This document shows, piece after piece, positions 45,316 to 54,408 of a stretch of 64,000 nt of DNA. This DNA is from DASUPK01 sp963763955. Lineage in GTDB: Bacteria > Actinomycetota > Thermoleophilia > Solirubrobacterales > 70-9. The position numbers were made by a program, and so were the translations under genes. The stretch lies in assembly GCA_963763955.1 (NCBI GenBank), contig CAVXQP010000010.1, forward strand, positions 124,001 to 188,000, in the 5' to 3' direction. The notes below the pieces were generated by a model, which worked only from the letters and a program-made list of their open reading frames with translations, searched no databases and was not told where the DNA came from. How positions within the stretch are numbered: position 1 is the stretch's first letter; each line of letters opens with the position of its first letter.

Positions 45316-46401
45316 ATGGCCGAGGTAGGCATCAAGGAGCTGCTGGAAGCCGGAGTTCATTTCGGCCACCAGACGCGGCGCTGGAACCCCCGGATGCGCC
45401 GCTTCATCTACGGGGAGCGCGAGGGGATCCACATCATCGATCTCCTCCAGACGGAGCAACTGCTCAACCAGGCGACTCAATTCGTGACCGAGGTTGCGGC
45501 GAAGGGCGGCGTGGTCCTCTTCGTCGGGACCAAGAAGCAGGCTCGTGACTCTGTCCAGGAATGGGCCGAGCGCTGCCAGATGCCGTACGTGAATCGGCGC
45601 TGGCTCGGCGGCCTGCTGACCAACTTCAACACCATCCGCAAGCGCATCCAGCGGCTGCACGAGCTGCGCGAGCTCAAGGAGGCCGGCCGCCTCGATCTGC
45701 TGCCCACCAAGGAGCGGATGTCGATGGAGGCCGAGCTGCGCAAGCTCGAGTACAACCTCGGCGGCGTGGCGGACATGCAGCGCATCCCGGACGCGGTGAT
45801 CATCATCGACCTGAAGACCGAGGAGATCGCGCTGCGCGAGGCCGAGCGCCTCGAGATCCCGATCATCGGGCTGGTCGACACCAATTGCGACCCGGGCCCC
45901 GTCAGCTACGTCATCCCCGGCAACGACGACGCGATCCGCTCCTGTGAGCTGATCATCGGCGCGCTGGGCACCGCCATCGAGGGCGCCGCCGCCAAGTGGC
46001 GCGAGGAGGAGGCACGTCGCCGCGCCGAGGAGGAGGAACGGAAGCGCCGCGAGGAGGAGGAGCGCCAGCGCCGCGAGGCCGAGGAGAAGGCCAAGCAGGA
46101 GGCCGAGGAGAAGGCGAAGGCCGAAGCAGAGGCGAAGGCCCGCGCCGAGGCCGAGCAGAAGCAACAGGAGCAGCAGCAACAGCAGCAACAGGCGGCCACC
46201 AAGCAGGCCGAGGCCGAGCGCGAGGCCGGGGAGGAGATCCCCCAGCCGCAGCCCGAGGGCGAGCAGGCACCGCACGACGCGCAGGGCTCGGACGAGGAGG
46301 CCAAGCGTGAGGCCGCCATCGAGGTTCCGCAGCCGCCCCCGGTCGAAGAGGCCGAAGCAACGCCCGAGCCGGCCCCGACCCAGAGCGGAGGTGAGTCCTG
46401 A
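45316..46401 (+). CDS. rpsB: 30S ribosomal protein S2 with a long charged tail
   Basis: 361 residues. The first ~225 are normal S2: GIKELLEAGVHFGHQTRRWNPRM, FVGTKKQARDSVQEWA, NRRWLGGLLTNFNTI, DTNCDPGPVSYVIPGNDDAIRS. A ~135-residue tail follows: a Glu/Arg/Lys/Ala single helix, a run of Gln and a Pro/Glu-rich end. Small-subunit component. A GGAAGG site precedes the ATG. The stop overlaps tsf by one base. Confidence 0.95.
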   Translation: MAEVGIKELLEAGVHFGHQTRRWNPRMRRFIYGEREGIHIIDLLQTEQLLNQATQFVTEVAAKGGVVLFVGTKKQARDSVQEWAERCQMPYVNRRWLGGLLTNFNTIRKRIQRLHELRELKEAGRLDLLPTKERMSMEAELRKLEYNLGGVADMQRIPDAVIIIDLKTEEIALREAERLEIPIIGLVDTNCDPGPVSYVIPGNDDAIRSCELIIGALGTAIEGAAAKWREEEARRRAEEEERKRREEEERQRREAEEKAKQEAEEKAKAEAEAKARAEAEQKQQEQQQQQQQAATKQAEAEREAGEEIPQPQPEGEQAPHDAQGSDEEAKREAAIEVPQPPPVEEAEATPEPAPTQSGGES

Positions 46402-47027
46402 TGGCGGTTACAGCCGCCGACGTGAAGTCCCTGCGGGAGCGCACCGGCGCCCCGATCGTCGACGTCAAGAACGCGCTGGAGGAGGCCGAGGGCAACGAGC
46501 AGAAGGCGATCGAGATCCTCCGCAAGAAGGGTCAGGCCTCGGCCGCGAAGCGCAGTGGCAGGGGCACCGCGGAGGGCGTCGTCGCGGCGTACACGCACAT
46601 GAGCGGAACCGGTGAGCGCAAGCAGCAGCGGATCGGCGTCCTGGTCGAGGTGCAATGCGAAACCGACTTCGTGGCGCTCAATGACGACTTCAAGGAGTTC
46701 GCCCACGAGGTGGCGGTCCACATCGCCGCCATGAACCCACAGCACGTCGCGTTCGCGGACATCCCGGAGGAGGACGTCGCCAACGAGCGGCGCATCCTCG
46801 AGGAGAAGGCCCGGGCCGACGGCAAGCCTGACGACGTGATCGAGAAGATCGTCGACGGCCAGCTTCGCAAGTGGGCGTCCGAGGTGGCCCTGCTCGACCA
46901 GAAGCACTTCAACGAGGAGCGCTACGAGGGCAAGACCATCGAGGACCTGCGCGCCGAGGTCGCCGCCAAGACCGGCGAGAACGTGCGCATCGCCCGCTTC
47001 GCGCGCTTCGAGGTGGGTCAGGAGTAG
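46401..47027 (+). CDS. tsf: elongation factor Ts
   Basis: 208 residues. UBA-like start (AADVKSLRERTGAPIVDVKNALEEAEGN), GRGTAEGVVAAY, and the EF-Tu contact motif VQCETDFVA. One short core, as in other actinobacteria. It exchanges GDP on EF-Tu. ATG shares its A with the rpsB stop. Confidence 0.96.
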   Translation: MAVTAADVKSLRERTGAPIVDVKNALEEAEGNEQKAIEILRKKGQASAAKRSGRGTAEGVVAAYTHMSGTGERKQQRIGVLVEVQCETDFVALNDDFKEFAHEVAVHIAAMNPQHVAFADIPEEDVANERRILEEKARADGKPDDVIEKIVDGQLRKWASEVALLDQKHFNEERYEGKTIEDLRAEVAAKTGENVRIARFARFEVGQE

Positions 47028-47034
47028 TCCTCCC

Positions 47035-47790
47035 TTGGCCTCGGCTCGCTTCAACCGAATCCTGCTGAAGCTCTCCGGCGAGGCCCTGATGGGCGATCTC
47101 GACTACGGCACCGATCCCGAGCAGATCGAGCGGATCGCCAACCAGGTCCGCGAGGTCCGGGTCCAGGAGGTCGAGGTCGCGATCGTGGTGGGCGCCGGCA
47201 ACATCTACCGCGGTCTGGAGGGAGCCGCGGAGGGCATGGATCGCGCGACCGCCGACTACATGGGCATGCTGGCCACCGTCCTCAACGCGCTGACACTGCA
47301 GGACGCGCTCGAGAAGGTCGGCGTCGACACCCGGGTCCTCTCGGCGATGGCCGTCACCGAGGTGGCCGAGCCCTACATCCGCCGGCGCGCGATCCGGCAC
47401 CTGGAGAAGGGGCGCGCGATCATCTTCGCGGCGGGCACCGGCAACCCGTTCTTCACAACGGACACTGCGGCGGCACTGAGGGCGCTCGAGATCCACGCGG
47501 AGGCGATCCTCATGGCGAAGAACGGGGTCGAGGGCGTCTACACGGCCGATCCCTCCACCGACCCCACTGCCGAGTTCCTCCCCGAGATCAGCCACCGCCA
47601 GGCGATCGAGCGAGGCCTGACCGTGATGGACTCGACCGCGCTGTCGCTCTGCATGGACAACGACCTGCCCATCTACGTCTTCAACATGGCGGACGAGCGC
47701 AACATAGATAGGATCGTGAGCGGAGAGAGGGTGGGCACCTTGGTGTCCTCAAAGCCCGCCACCGAGCCGGCTCCAGGGGTGCGCAGCTGA
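47035..47790 (+). CDS. pyrH: UMP kinase
   Basis: 251 residues from TTG 47035. Amino acid kinase fold: FNRILLKLSGEALMG, VVGAGNIYRGL, MDRATADYMGMLATVLNAL, FAAGTGNPFFTTDTAAALRA, LMAKNGVEGVYTADP. Phosphorylates UMP. Overlaps frr by one base (TGATGA). Confidence 0.96.
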   Translation: MASARFNRILLKLSGEALMGDLDYGTDPEQIERIANQVREVRVQEVEVAIVVGAGNIYRGLEGAAEGMDRATADYMGMLATVLNALTLQDALEKVGVDTRVLSAMAVTEVAEPYIRRRAIRHLEKGRAIIFAAGTGNPFFTTDTAAALRALEIHAEAILMAKNGVEGVYTADPSTDPTAEFLPEISHRQAIERGLTVMDSTALSLCMDNDLPIYVFNMADERNIDRIVSGERVGTLVSSKPATEPAPGVRS

Positions 47791-48356
47791 TGAGCGAGAT
47801 CGTCGACGAGCTACTGGCGGACGCCGAGGAGCGCATGCAGAAGTCGGTCGAGTCGACCCGCAACGAGCTCGCCACGGTGCGCACAGGCCGCGCCTCCCCG
47901 CATCTCCTCGACCGCCTCAGCATCGACTACTACGGCGCGCAGACGCCCCTCAAGCAGCTCGCCCAGGTGGCCGCAACCGACGCCCGGATGCTGACCGTGA
48001 CGCCCTACGACAAGTCGTCCATCGGCACGATCGAGAAGGCGGTCATGGAGTCCGATCTCGGTCTCACCCCCTCGAACGACGGCAACGTCATCCGCCTACA
48101 GATTCCGGAGCTCACCGAGGAGCGGCGCAAGGAGCTCGTCAAGGTGGTCCATGGCGTCGCCGAACAGGGCCGCGTCGCGGTCCGGAACATCCGCCGCGAC
48201 GTCATGCAGGACCTGCGCGACCTCAAGAAGGAGGGGGAGGCTGGGTCCGACGAGGAGCACCACGGCGAGACCGATCTCCAGAAGCACACCGACGCGGCGA
48301 TCGCCGAGATCGACAGCCTGCTGAAGGGCAAGGAGGAGGAGATACTCGAGGTCTAG
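47790..48356 (+). CDS. frr: ribosome recycling factor
   Basis: 188 residues. DAEERMQKSVESTRNELATVRTGRASPHLLDRLSIDYYG, LLTVTPYDKSSIGTIEKA-like stretch, RLQIPELTEERRKELVKVVH, then a helical end. With EF-G it splits the post-termination ribosome. Confidence 0.96.
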   Translation: MSEIVDELLADAEERMQKSVESTRNELATVRTGRASPHLLDRLSIDYYGAQTPLKQLAQVAATDARMLTVTPYDKSSIGTIEKAVMESDLGLTPSNDGNVIRLQIPELTEERRKELVKVVHGVAEQGRVAVRNIRRDVMQDLRDLKKEGEAGSDEEHHGETDLQKHTDAAIAEIDSLLKGKEEEILEV

Positions 48357-48384
48357 GCGGCTGCCTGGCCTGGAGCTCCTCCTT

Positions 48385-49047
48385 ATGCCAGCCGACTACG
48401 TCGCGATCATCACCGACGGCAATGGGCGCTGGGCTCGACAGCGAAGTCTGCCGGTCATCGAAGGCCACAAGGCGGGCGCCGACGTCGTTCGGGAACGGCT
48501 GCGCGATGCGGTCGAATTCGGGATCAAGGAGCTGACCGTCTATTCCTTCTCGACGGAGAACTGGACCAGGCCCAAGCAGGAGGTCGACGGCCTGATGGCG
48601 ATGTTCGCCGAGCGGATCGACGGCGAGACTCCAGAGCTCAAGGAGGAGGGCGTCCGGATGCGCTTCATCGGGAGACGCGAGGGGATCAGCGAGGACCTCA
48701 GCAGCCGGATGAACTGGGCGGAGGCCGAGACTGGGGACAACGACCGGATCACGCTCTTCGTCGCATTCAACTATGGGGGACGCGCCGAGATCCTCGACGC
48801 CGCTGCGGCGTACCGGGGTGGAGGGGAGGAGGCGTTCCAGCGCCACCTGTACGCGCCGGAGATGCACGATCCTGACGTCCTGATCCGCACCAGCGGCGAG
48901 CAGCGCATCTCGAACTACCTGCTCTGGCAATGTGCCTACTCCGAGTTGGTCTTCCGCGACGAGCTCTGGCCGGACTTCAGCCGCGAGGCCTTCCGCGCCG
49001 CGCTCGACGAGTACGAGGCGCGCCAGAGGCGCTTCGGAGCGAGGTAG
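48385..49047 (+). CDS. uppS: isoprenyl transferase (undecaprenyl diphosphate synthase type)
   Basis: 220 residues. YVAIITDGNGRWARQR with the catalytic Asp, GHKAGADVVRERL, LTVYSFSTENWTRP, VAFNYGGRAEILDAA, DPDVLIRTSGEQRISNYLLWQCAYSELVF. Somewhat short and with TDGNGRWA for the usual MDGNGRWA. Makes the lipid carrier for cell-wall synthesis. Confidence 0.93.
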   Translation: MPADYVAIITDGNGRWARQRSLPVIEGHKAGADVVRERLRDAVEFGIKELTVYSFSTENWTRPKQEVDGLMAMFAERIDGETPELKEEGVRMRFIGRREGISEDLSSRMNWAEAETGDNDRITLFVAFNYGGRAEILDAAAAYRGGGEEAFQRHLYAPEMHDPDVLIRTSGEQRISNYLLWQCAYSELVFRDELWPDFSREAFRAALDEYEARQRRFGAR

Positions 49048-49049
49048 CG

Positions 49050-50036
49050 ATGCTCGAGGACCTCGACCCGCCCTCGTTCCAGTTCAGTCGCGGCCGCGGT
49101 GAGCGCGAGCCCGAGGAACCTCTCCGTCCCGAGCCCGCGCCGTTCGAGGACGAGCCGCTCGAGCCCGAGATCATCGTCAGGCGCACGGGGGACGACGAGG
49201 CGCCGAGGAGGGGGCGGGGCCGGCGGCGGCTGATCCCGGAGATGTCGGAGACCACCGCGCGCGTCGTGGTGGCGATCCCGTGGATCGTCTTCGCCATCGC
49301 CATCGTCGGCGCCGGCGGCCTCGTGTTCACCTTGGCGATGGTCGCGCTCGCGATCCTCGGCCTGCGCGAGTTCTTCCTGATGGCGCGGCCGGAGCAGCCG
49401 ATCATGTTGCCGGGATACGCCGTCGCGGCCGGGATGGTGATTGCCGCCCACTACGGAAGCGCCTTCCAGATCCTCCTGGTCTTCGCCGCGCTGTTCCCGC
49501 TCGCCTTCGCCTTCGCCGCTGTCCGCCGATCCCACGAGGCGATCACGATCTCGATCGCCTTCACGGTCCTCGGCGTCGCCTGGATGGGGATCGGCTTCTC
49601 CCACGCCGTCCTGCTCCGCGACCTGCCGACCCACGGCGGTGCCCTGCTGATCGACGTCCTCGTCGCGACCTTCCTCGGCGACACGGCCGCCTACGCGGCG
49701 GGCCGCCTCTTCGGCTCCCGCAAGATCACGCCGCGAATCTCGCCCAACAAGACGCTCGAGGGCCTGATCGGGGGTTTCATCGGGGCGACGCTCGGCCTCT
49801 GGTTCGCCGGCCTCTACCAGGACTGGCTGCCGGGCGTCGACGCCCTGCTGATGGGTATGGCGATCGGCGTGATCGCCCCAGTCGGCGACCTGTTCGCCTC
49901 GCTGATCAAGCGCGACCTGGGCGTCAAGGACACCGGCCGCCTCTTCGGCCCCCACGGAGGCCTGATCGACCGCCTCGACGCCGTGCTCTTCACAGTGGTC
50001 GCGGGCTACTACCTCTCCGTCGCGTTCATCTACTGA
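49050..50036 (+). CDS. cdsA: phosphatidate cytidylyltransferase
   Basis: 328 residues from ATG 49050. A charged 70-residue cytoplasmic start, about eight membrane segments, and the CDS signature SLIKRDLGVKDTGRLFGPHGGLIDRLDAV near the C terminus. Forms CDP-diacylglycerol, used by the phospholipid synthase at 62.8 kb. Two bases after uppS. Confidence 0.93.
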   Translation: MLEDLDPPSFQFSRGRGEREPEEPLRPEPAPFEDEPLEPEIIVRRTGDDEAPRRGRGRRRLIPEMSETTARVVVAIPWIVFAIAIVGAGGLVFTLAMVALAILGLREFFLMARPEQPIMLPGYAVAAGMVIAAHYGSAFQILLVFAALFPLAFAFAAVRRSHEAITISIAFTVLGVAWMGIGFSHAVLLRDLPTHGGALLIDVLVATFLGDTAAYAAGRLFGSRKITPRISPNKTLEGLIGGFIGATLGLWFAGLYQDWLPGVDALLMGMAIGVIAPVGDLFASLIKRDLGVKDTGRLFGPHGGLIDRLDAVLFTVVAGYYLSVAFIY

Positions 50037-50059
50037 ACGGAGAGCAGAACCGGCTGCGC

Positions 50060-50854
50060 TCAGCGCTTTCGGCGGCGCTTCACGGAGCACACCGTGAGGT
50101 CGCTGGGGGCGCCCGGCGCGACCAGCTCGCGGGGACTGCCGAACTTGAAGCGCCGGCCGTCGAGCTCCTCCCGAACGGCCCCTGAGACGAGGACCTCGCC
50201 GGCCTCTGCGGCGTCCCCGACCCGGGCCGCGATGTTGACGTCCACCCCGAGGAAGTCCCCCTTCACCTTGCGGGGCGTGCCCCGATGGACCCCCGCCCGC
50301 TGCTTCGGCGAGTACCCCTCCACCTCGATTCCGGAGATCCCGTCCTGGGCCTCGAGCGCCGCGGAGACCGCCTGCTCGGCGTCGCTGAAGACGGCCATCG
50401 CCCCGTCGCCGAGTCGCTTGACCACGGCGCCCTTGTTGGAGGAGATCGCCTTCTGCTCGGCGTCGCCGACCTGCCTGAGGACCTCGAGCGCGGCCTCGTC
50501 GCCGGCTGCCAGGGCCCAATCCGAGAACCCGACCAGGTCGGTGAAGACGATCGCCACGTCAGCGGTGCCCTGCCTGCGCCGCTGTGCCTCGGAGAGCGCA
50601 TGCCAGGCCTGCAGAGCGCCCTTGCCGATCTCTCGCAGCGTGCTCGGGCCCTGTGGCTGGACCTCCTCGACGAGCCGCCGCATCGGCTCGGGCATCTCCG
50701 AGGTTTCGGGCTCCCCGCCCGGGATCAGCCTGCGCAGAAAGCGCGCGGTGGCGACGAGCTGCGGGTTGGCGTCGGTCTTGCGGACGACGTCGCGGATGCC
50801 CTCCGCTTCGAGGGCCGGGTCAGGTTTCTTGCGGCTGCGTCTGATCAGCGCCAT
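50060..50854 (-). CDS. class III adenylate/guanylate cyclase-domain protein
   Basis: 264 residues from ATG 50854. An N-terminal helical part (~120 residues), then the cyclase domain: VAIVFTDLVGFSDWALAAGDEAALEVL (first metal Asp), VKRLGDGAMAVF (second metal Asp), GVHRGTPRKVKGDFLGVDVNIAARV and VLVSGAVREEL. The Lys/Asp substrate-specifying pair is not clear, so cAMP or cGMP is open. No membrane segment. Opposite in direction to cdsA. Confidence 0.85.
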   Translation of the reverse strand: MALIRRSRKKPDPALEAEGIRDVVRKTDANPQLVATARFLRRLIPGGEPETSEMPEPMRRLVEEVQPQGPSTLREIGKGALQAWHALSEAQRRRQGTADVAIVFTDLVGFSDWALAAGDEAALEVLRQVGDAEQKAISSNKGAVVKRLGDGAMAVFSDAEQAVSAALEAQDGISGIEVEGYSPKQRAGVHRGTPRKVKGDFLGVDVNIAARVGDAAEAGEVLVSGAVREELDGRRFKFGSPRELVAPGAPSDLTVCSVKRRRKR

Positions 50855-50941
50855 GAATGCATCCTCGCAAGGCCGCAACTTCTTGGCCTCATGCTGTTTC
50901 GTCAGCGAACGCTCACAACGTACGAAAGGGAGTGGTTCTGG

Positions 50942-51469
50942 ATGAGGAAGCTGTTCAAGCGCCGGCCCTCCGCCGGCGTCGTGATCGGGTTCATCGCCCT
51001 CTGTGTGGCCCTGGGCGGAGGCGCGTACGCGGCTACGAGCAAGAAGGTCGAGTACAAGGGCCTCAGCAAGGACGCCCGCTTGAAGGTCCTCGGCGTAGGC
51101 AAGACGAACGCGCAGACGGGCACCACGCCGTGTGATCCGGCGAGCTCGTCGACCTTCACCAAGTGCACCTCGGTGGACGTGGACGGATCGACCGGATTCC
51201 CTCGTAAGTACCTGCTGACCTTCGACGGGAACTTTGATGGGGGTGGGTCGACCGCAAGCGGCGTTTGCCATCTCGAGAATGAGACGGGCCAGGAGATCAA
51301 CGGCACGAAGACCAATGTCCATGTACCCGGTAGCGGAGTTGCGGGGTTCGGCATCAACATCGTCACCACCGCACAGGGCGGAAAGCACACCTTTTCCGTC
51401 GCCTGCACCGAGACGGCTGGCGACCTGAAGTTGCCGCAGTACGAGCTCTCGGCGGTTCAGGTCCGCTAG
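50942..51469 (+). CDS. secreted or surface protein of unknown function
   Basis: 175 residues from ATG 50942, GAAAGGGAG upstream. N terminus RKLFKRRPSAGVVIGFIALCVALGGGAYA, a signal peptide or anchor of a type common in Thermoleophilia. Mature part is Gly/Thr/Ser-rich with two Cys pairs (TTPCDPAS/FTKCTSV, SGVCHLE/VACTETA). Likely beta-rich. No family recognised. Confidence 0.68.
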   Translation: MRKLFKRRPSAGVVIGFIALCVALGGGAYAATSKKVEYKGLSKDARLKVLGVGKTNAQTGTTPCDPASSSTFTKCTSVDVDGSTGFPRKYLLTFDGNFDGGGSTASGVCHLENETGQEINGTKTNVHVPGSGVAGFGINIVTTAQGGKHTFSVACTETAGDLKLPQYELSAVQVR

Positions 51470-51494
51470 CAGCGGCTAAACGCTGGATGGCTGT

Positions 51495-51523
51495 GACGGG
51501 AGGCCCTCGGGCCTCCCGTCTTC
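51495..51523 (+). terminator. intrinsic terminator
   Basis: GACGGGAGGCCC / GGGCCTCCCGTC: a 12-bp perfect stem with a TC tip, then TTCGTT, 25 bases after the secreted-protein gene. Confidence 0.8.
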
Positions 51524-51580
51524 GTTCCGGGCTGCACGAACGCTTTAGGGACGCGTTCGGGCGCCACCTACACTGGGCCC

Positions 51581-52726
51581 GTGAAGCGAGTGCTGATACT
51601 CGGGTCGACCGGATCGATCGGCACCCAGGCGCTCGAGGTGATCGGGGCGAGCGACGACCTCCAGGTCGCCGGGCTCTCCGCGGACTCGAGCTGGGAGCGG
51701 CTGCTGGCGCAGGCCCGCGATCACGGAGTCCCGGCGATCGCCCTCGCCGACCCGCAGTCCGCGGAGCGGGCCGCAGCGGCCTGGGGCGGACAGGTGCTCG
51801 CCGGAGAGGATGGCGTCCGGGAGCTGATCCTCAGCTCCAAGCCGGACCTGGTGCTGAACGCGGTGGTCGGCGCCGCCGGGTTGGGGCCGACGATCGTGGC
51901 GCTGACCGAGGGAATGGACCTCGCACTGGCCAACAAGGAGAGCCTGGTGATCGGCGGAGAGCTGGTGATGGCCCTGGCGGAGGCCACCGATGCCCGGATC
52001 ATCCCGGTCGATTCCGAGCACTCCGCCCTGTATCAGCTCATTCACGCGGAGCCGCCCGGCACAGTGGATCACCTGGTCCTGACCGCCTCGGGCGGGCCTT
52101 TCCGGGGGCGCACCGACCTCTCTGCGATCACCACCGATGAGGCCCTCGCTCATCCGACCTGGGAGATGGGCGGCAGGATCACGATCGACTCGGCGACCCT
52201 GATGAACAAGGGCTTCGAGCTGATCGAGGCACACCATCTCTTCGGGGTCCCGTATGAGCGGATCGACGTCGTGGTCCATCCCCAGTCGATCGTGCACGCC
52301 CTCGTCAACCTGAACGACGGGGCGTCACTGGCCCACCTGGGCTATCCGGACATGAAGGTGCCGATCTCCTACGCGCTCAACTATCCCGAGCGCGCCGACG
52401 TCGAGGTGCTGACACTCGACCTGGCGAGCGTGGGGCAGCTCGCCTTCGAGCGACCGGACGCCGAGACCTTCGCCTGCCTGCGCCTCGCCCGCGAGGCCGG
52501 CGAGGTGGGGGGGACGGCGCCCTGTGTCCTTAACGCCTCCGACGAGGTGGCGGTGGAGGCCTTCCTGGAGGGGCGCATCCCGTTCACCGGCATCGCCGAA
52601 GTGATCGACCGCGCGCTCGAGGCGATCCCCGGCGGCCCGGTTCGCCACTTCGAGGAGCTCTTCGAGATCGATGAGGCCGCGCGCGTGCATGCCCGCGGCG
52701 TGATCGAGAGCTTGGCGGTCGCATGA
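51581..52726 (+). CDS. dxr: 1-deoxy-D-xylulose 5-phosphate reductoisomerase
   Basis: 381 residues from GTG 51581. VLILGSTGSIGTQALEVI (NADPH), LANKESLVIGGELV, IPVDSEHSALYQLI (metal), LTASGGPFRGR, HPTWEMGGRITIDSATLMNKGFELIEAHHLF. Second step of the MEP isoprenoid route; ispG of this window is a later step. TACACT (51569-51574) lies 6 bases before GTG. Confidence 0.96.
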   Translation: MKRVLILGSTGSIGTQALEVIGASDDLQVAGLSADSSWERLLAQARDHGVPAIALADPQSAERAAAAWGGQVLAGEDGVRELILSSKPDLVLNAVVGAAGLGPTIVALTEGMDLALANKESLVIGGELVMALAEATDARIIPVDSEHSALYQLIHAEPPGTVDHLVLTASGGPFRGRTDLSAITTDEALAHPTWEMGGRITIDSATLMNKGFELIEAHHLFGVPYERIDVVVHPQSIVHALVNLNDGASLAHLGYPDMKVPISYALNYPERADVEVLTLDLASVGQLAFERPDAETFACLRLAREAGEVGGTAPCVLNASDEVAVEAFLEGRIPFTGIAEVIDRALEAIPGGPVRHFEELFEIDEAARVHARGVIESLAVA

Positions 52727-53952
52727 GCTGGGTTCTGGTCGTCGCGGGCTTCGCCGCGCTGATCATGGTGCACGAGGGCGGTCACTTCGTCGTGGCGAAG
52801 CTCACCGGTATGCGCGTGGAGCGCTTCTTCCTCTTCTTCCCGCCCAAGCTGGTCAGCTTCAGGCGCGGCGAGACCGAGTACGGGATCGGGATGATCCCCC
52901 TCGGCGGCTTCGTGAAGATCACCGGGATGAACCCCGAGGAGCTCGAGGCGGCGGAGCGCGGGGAGAACGTTGAGCACAAGCCCGGGCTGCTCGAGCAGCT
53001 CGAGGGCGCGGACTCCGGGAAGGACACCCCACAGCCGATTGAAGGGGACGGCCCGGTGGACCCGGAAGTGATCGAGCGCGCCTATTACAACCAGCCGGTC
53101 TGGAAACGGATCGCGGTGATCGCGGCGGGACCGGTGGTCAACATCGTGGTGGCGTTCGTGCTGCTCTTCGCCGTGTACCTGAGCCTCCCGGTGCCCGATG
53201 GGATCCAGGTCGAGTCGGTTCAGGCCGGCACGCCCGCGGCGGGTGTGCTCAAGCCAGGGGACCGACTGCTTGCCGTCGACGGCGCTCGCGCCACCATTCC
53301 GGATCTCTCCAAGATCGACGACGCCAACCGGCGCATCAACGTGGCCAACGACAAGTTCGCGCACATCACGAACGTGATCAGGGGCCATCACTGCGCGGGC
53401 GGGCGGTCCCCGAACTGCCGCTCGAAAGCCCCGGTGACAGTGAAGGTCGAGAGAGATGGGAAGGTCAGGACATTCCAGATCCCGACCTACTACGACCCCG
53501 ACCATCACCGCTACCGGCTCGGCATCGAGTTCAAGGCGGTCGGGACTGCCACCGCCCACCAGTCCCCGATCGAGGCAGCGCACCTCGCGGTGGACAAGAT
53601 GTGGTTCGTCACCTCGCGGACGCTCTCGGTGATCGGCCGGATCTTCCAGCCCGCCGAGCGGAAGCAGATCTCCAGCGTGGTGGGGGGTTCGCAGGCGCTC
53701 AATCAGGCGATCGGCTTCAACGCCCACGAGGGGATCTTCGTTCTCGCCGTGATCAGCCTCTCGCTCGGGCTGATCAACCTGTTCCCGTTCCTGCCGCTCG
53801 ACGGCGGCCACATCTTCTGGAGCCTGGTCGAGAAGATCCGCGGCCGCCGCGTGCCGTTCGCCGTCATCGAGCGTGCCAGCGCGGTCGGCTTCCTGCTCGT
53901 GCTCTGCTTGTTCGCGATCGGCCTGACCAACGACATCGGCCGGCTCACTTAG
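52723..53952 (+). CDS. rseP: RseP-type site-2 membrane protease
   Basis: 409 residues. Zinc motif HEGGH in IMVHEGGHFVVAKL (HExxH), a PDZ region (VQAGTPAAGVLKPGDRLLAVDG), FPFLPLDGGHIFW with the third zinc ligand, and several membrane helices. A polar insertion (about 200-245, with CAGGRSPNC) interrupts the PDZ region. It cleaves membrane anti-sigma factors or signal-peptide remnants. ATGA overlap with dxr. Confidence 0.92.
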   Translation: MSWVLVVAGFAALIMVHEGGHFVVAKLTGMRVERFFLFFPPKLVSFRRGETEYGIGMIPLGGFVKITGMNPEELEAAERGENVEHKPGLLEQLEGADSGKDTPQPIEGDGPVDPEVIERAYYNQPVWKRIAVIAAGPVVNIVVAFVLLFAVYLSLPVPDGIQVESVQAGTPAAGVLKPGDRLLAVDGARATIPDLSKIDDANRRINVANDKFAHITNVIRGHHCAGGRSPNCRSKAPVTVKVERDGKVRTFQIPTYYDPDHHRYRLGIEFKAVGTATAHQSPIEAAHLAVDKMWFVTSRTLSVIGRIFQPAERKQISSVVGGSQALNQAIGFNAHEGIFVLAVISLSLGLINLFPFLPLDGGHIFWSLVEKIRGRRVPFAVIERASAVGFLLVLCLFAIGLTNDIGRLT

Positions 53953-54315
53953 CTAGGCCAGCCTCGCCGCCAGGGTGATCTCGACCCCGGCCAGAGCGCG
54001 CGAGACGGCGCAACCGCTCCTCGCCCCGTCGGCGAACTCCTGGAACTCCGCGTCGTCGAGGCCGTCGACCTTGACCTCGGTGCTGGCTCCTGGAGTGTTC
54101 ACGTGCTCCGCCTGGCTCAACGCCGCGGCCAGCGCCATCGAGAAGCAGCCCGCGTGCGCCGCCGCGATCAGCTCCTCGGGGTTGGTCCCTTCTCCGCTCT
54201 CGAATCGGGACGCGAACGAGTAGCTGCCCTCGAAAGCCCCGCTCCCGAGCGACATCGTGCCGTTGCCGCGCGCCAGGTTTCCGCTCCACTCCGCGCTCGA
54301 TGATCTCGTTGGCAT
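53953..54315 (-). CDS. OsmC/Ohr-family protein, shortened
   Basis: 120 residues. AEWSGNLARGNGTMSLGSGAFEGSYSFASRF, GTNPEELIAAAHAGCFSMALAAAL with the peroxidatic Cys, and ARSGCAVSRALAGVEITLAARL with the resolving Cys. Between them about 20-25 residues present in E. coli OsmC (the VDAGFAITKIAL strand pair) are absent, without a frame break. Peroxide reduction by thiols is the family role; activity here is uncertain. AGGAGG before ATG. Confidence 0.8.
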   Translation of the reverse strand: MPTRSSSAEWSGNLARGNGTMSLGSGAFEGSYSFASRFESGEGTNPEELIAAAHAGCFSMALAAALSQAEHVNTPGASTEVKVDGLDDAEFQEFADGARSGCAVSRALAGVEITLAARLA

Positions 54316-54339
54316 CGTTTCCTCCTGGTGTAGCGTTTG

Positions 54340-54375
54340 TGCGAGGGTGCTCCTTGTTGAAGGAGCAACCCGTTT
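54340..54375 (+). repeat. dispersed hairpin repeat, copy 8 (osmC-fadD intergenic)
   Basis: TGCGAGGGTGCTCCTT-GTTG-AAGGAGCAACCCGTTT: 11-bp stem with the bulged A, the best hairpin of the family. It lies 25 bases from the osmC start and 34 from fadD, in their shared upstream region. Confidence 0.82.
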
Positions 54376-54408
54376 CTCGGAGTTCTACCGAGGAGAGGAG
54401 AGCTGCCC

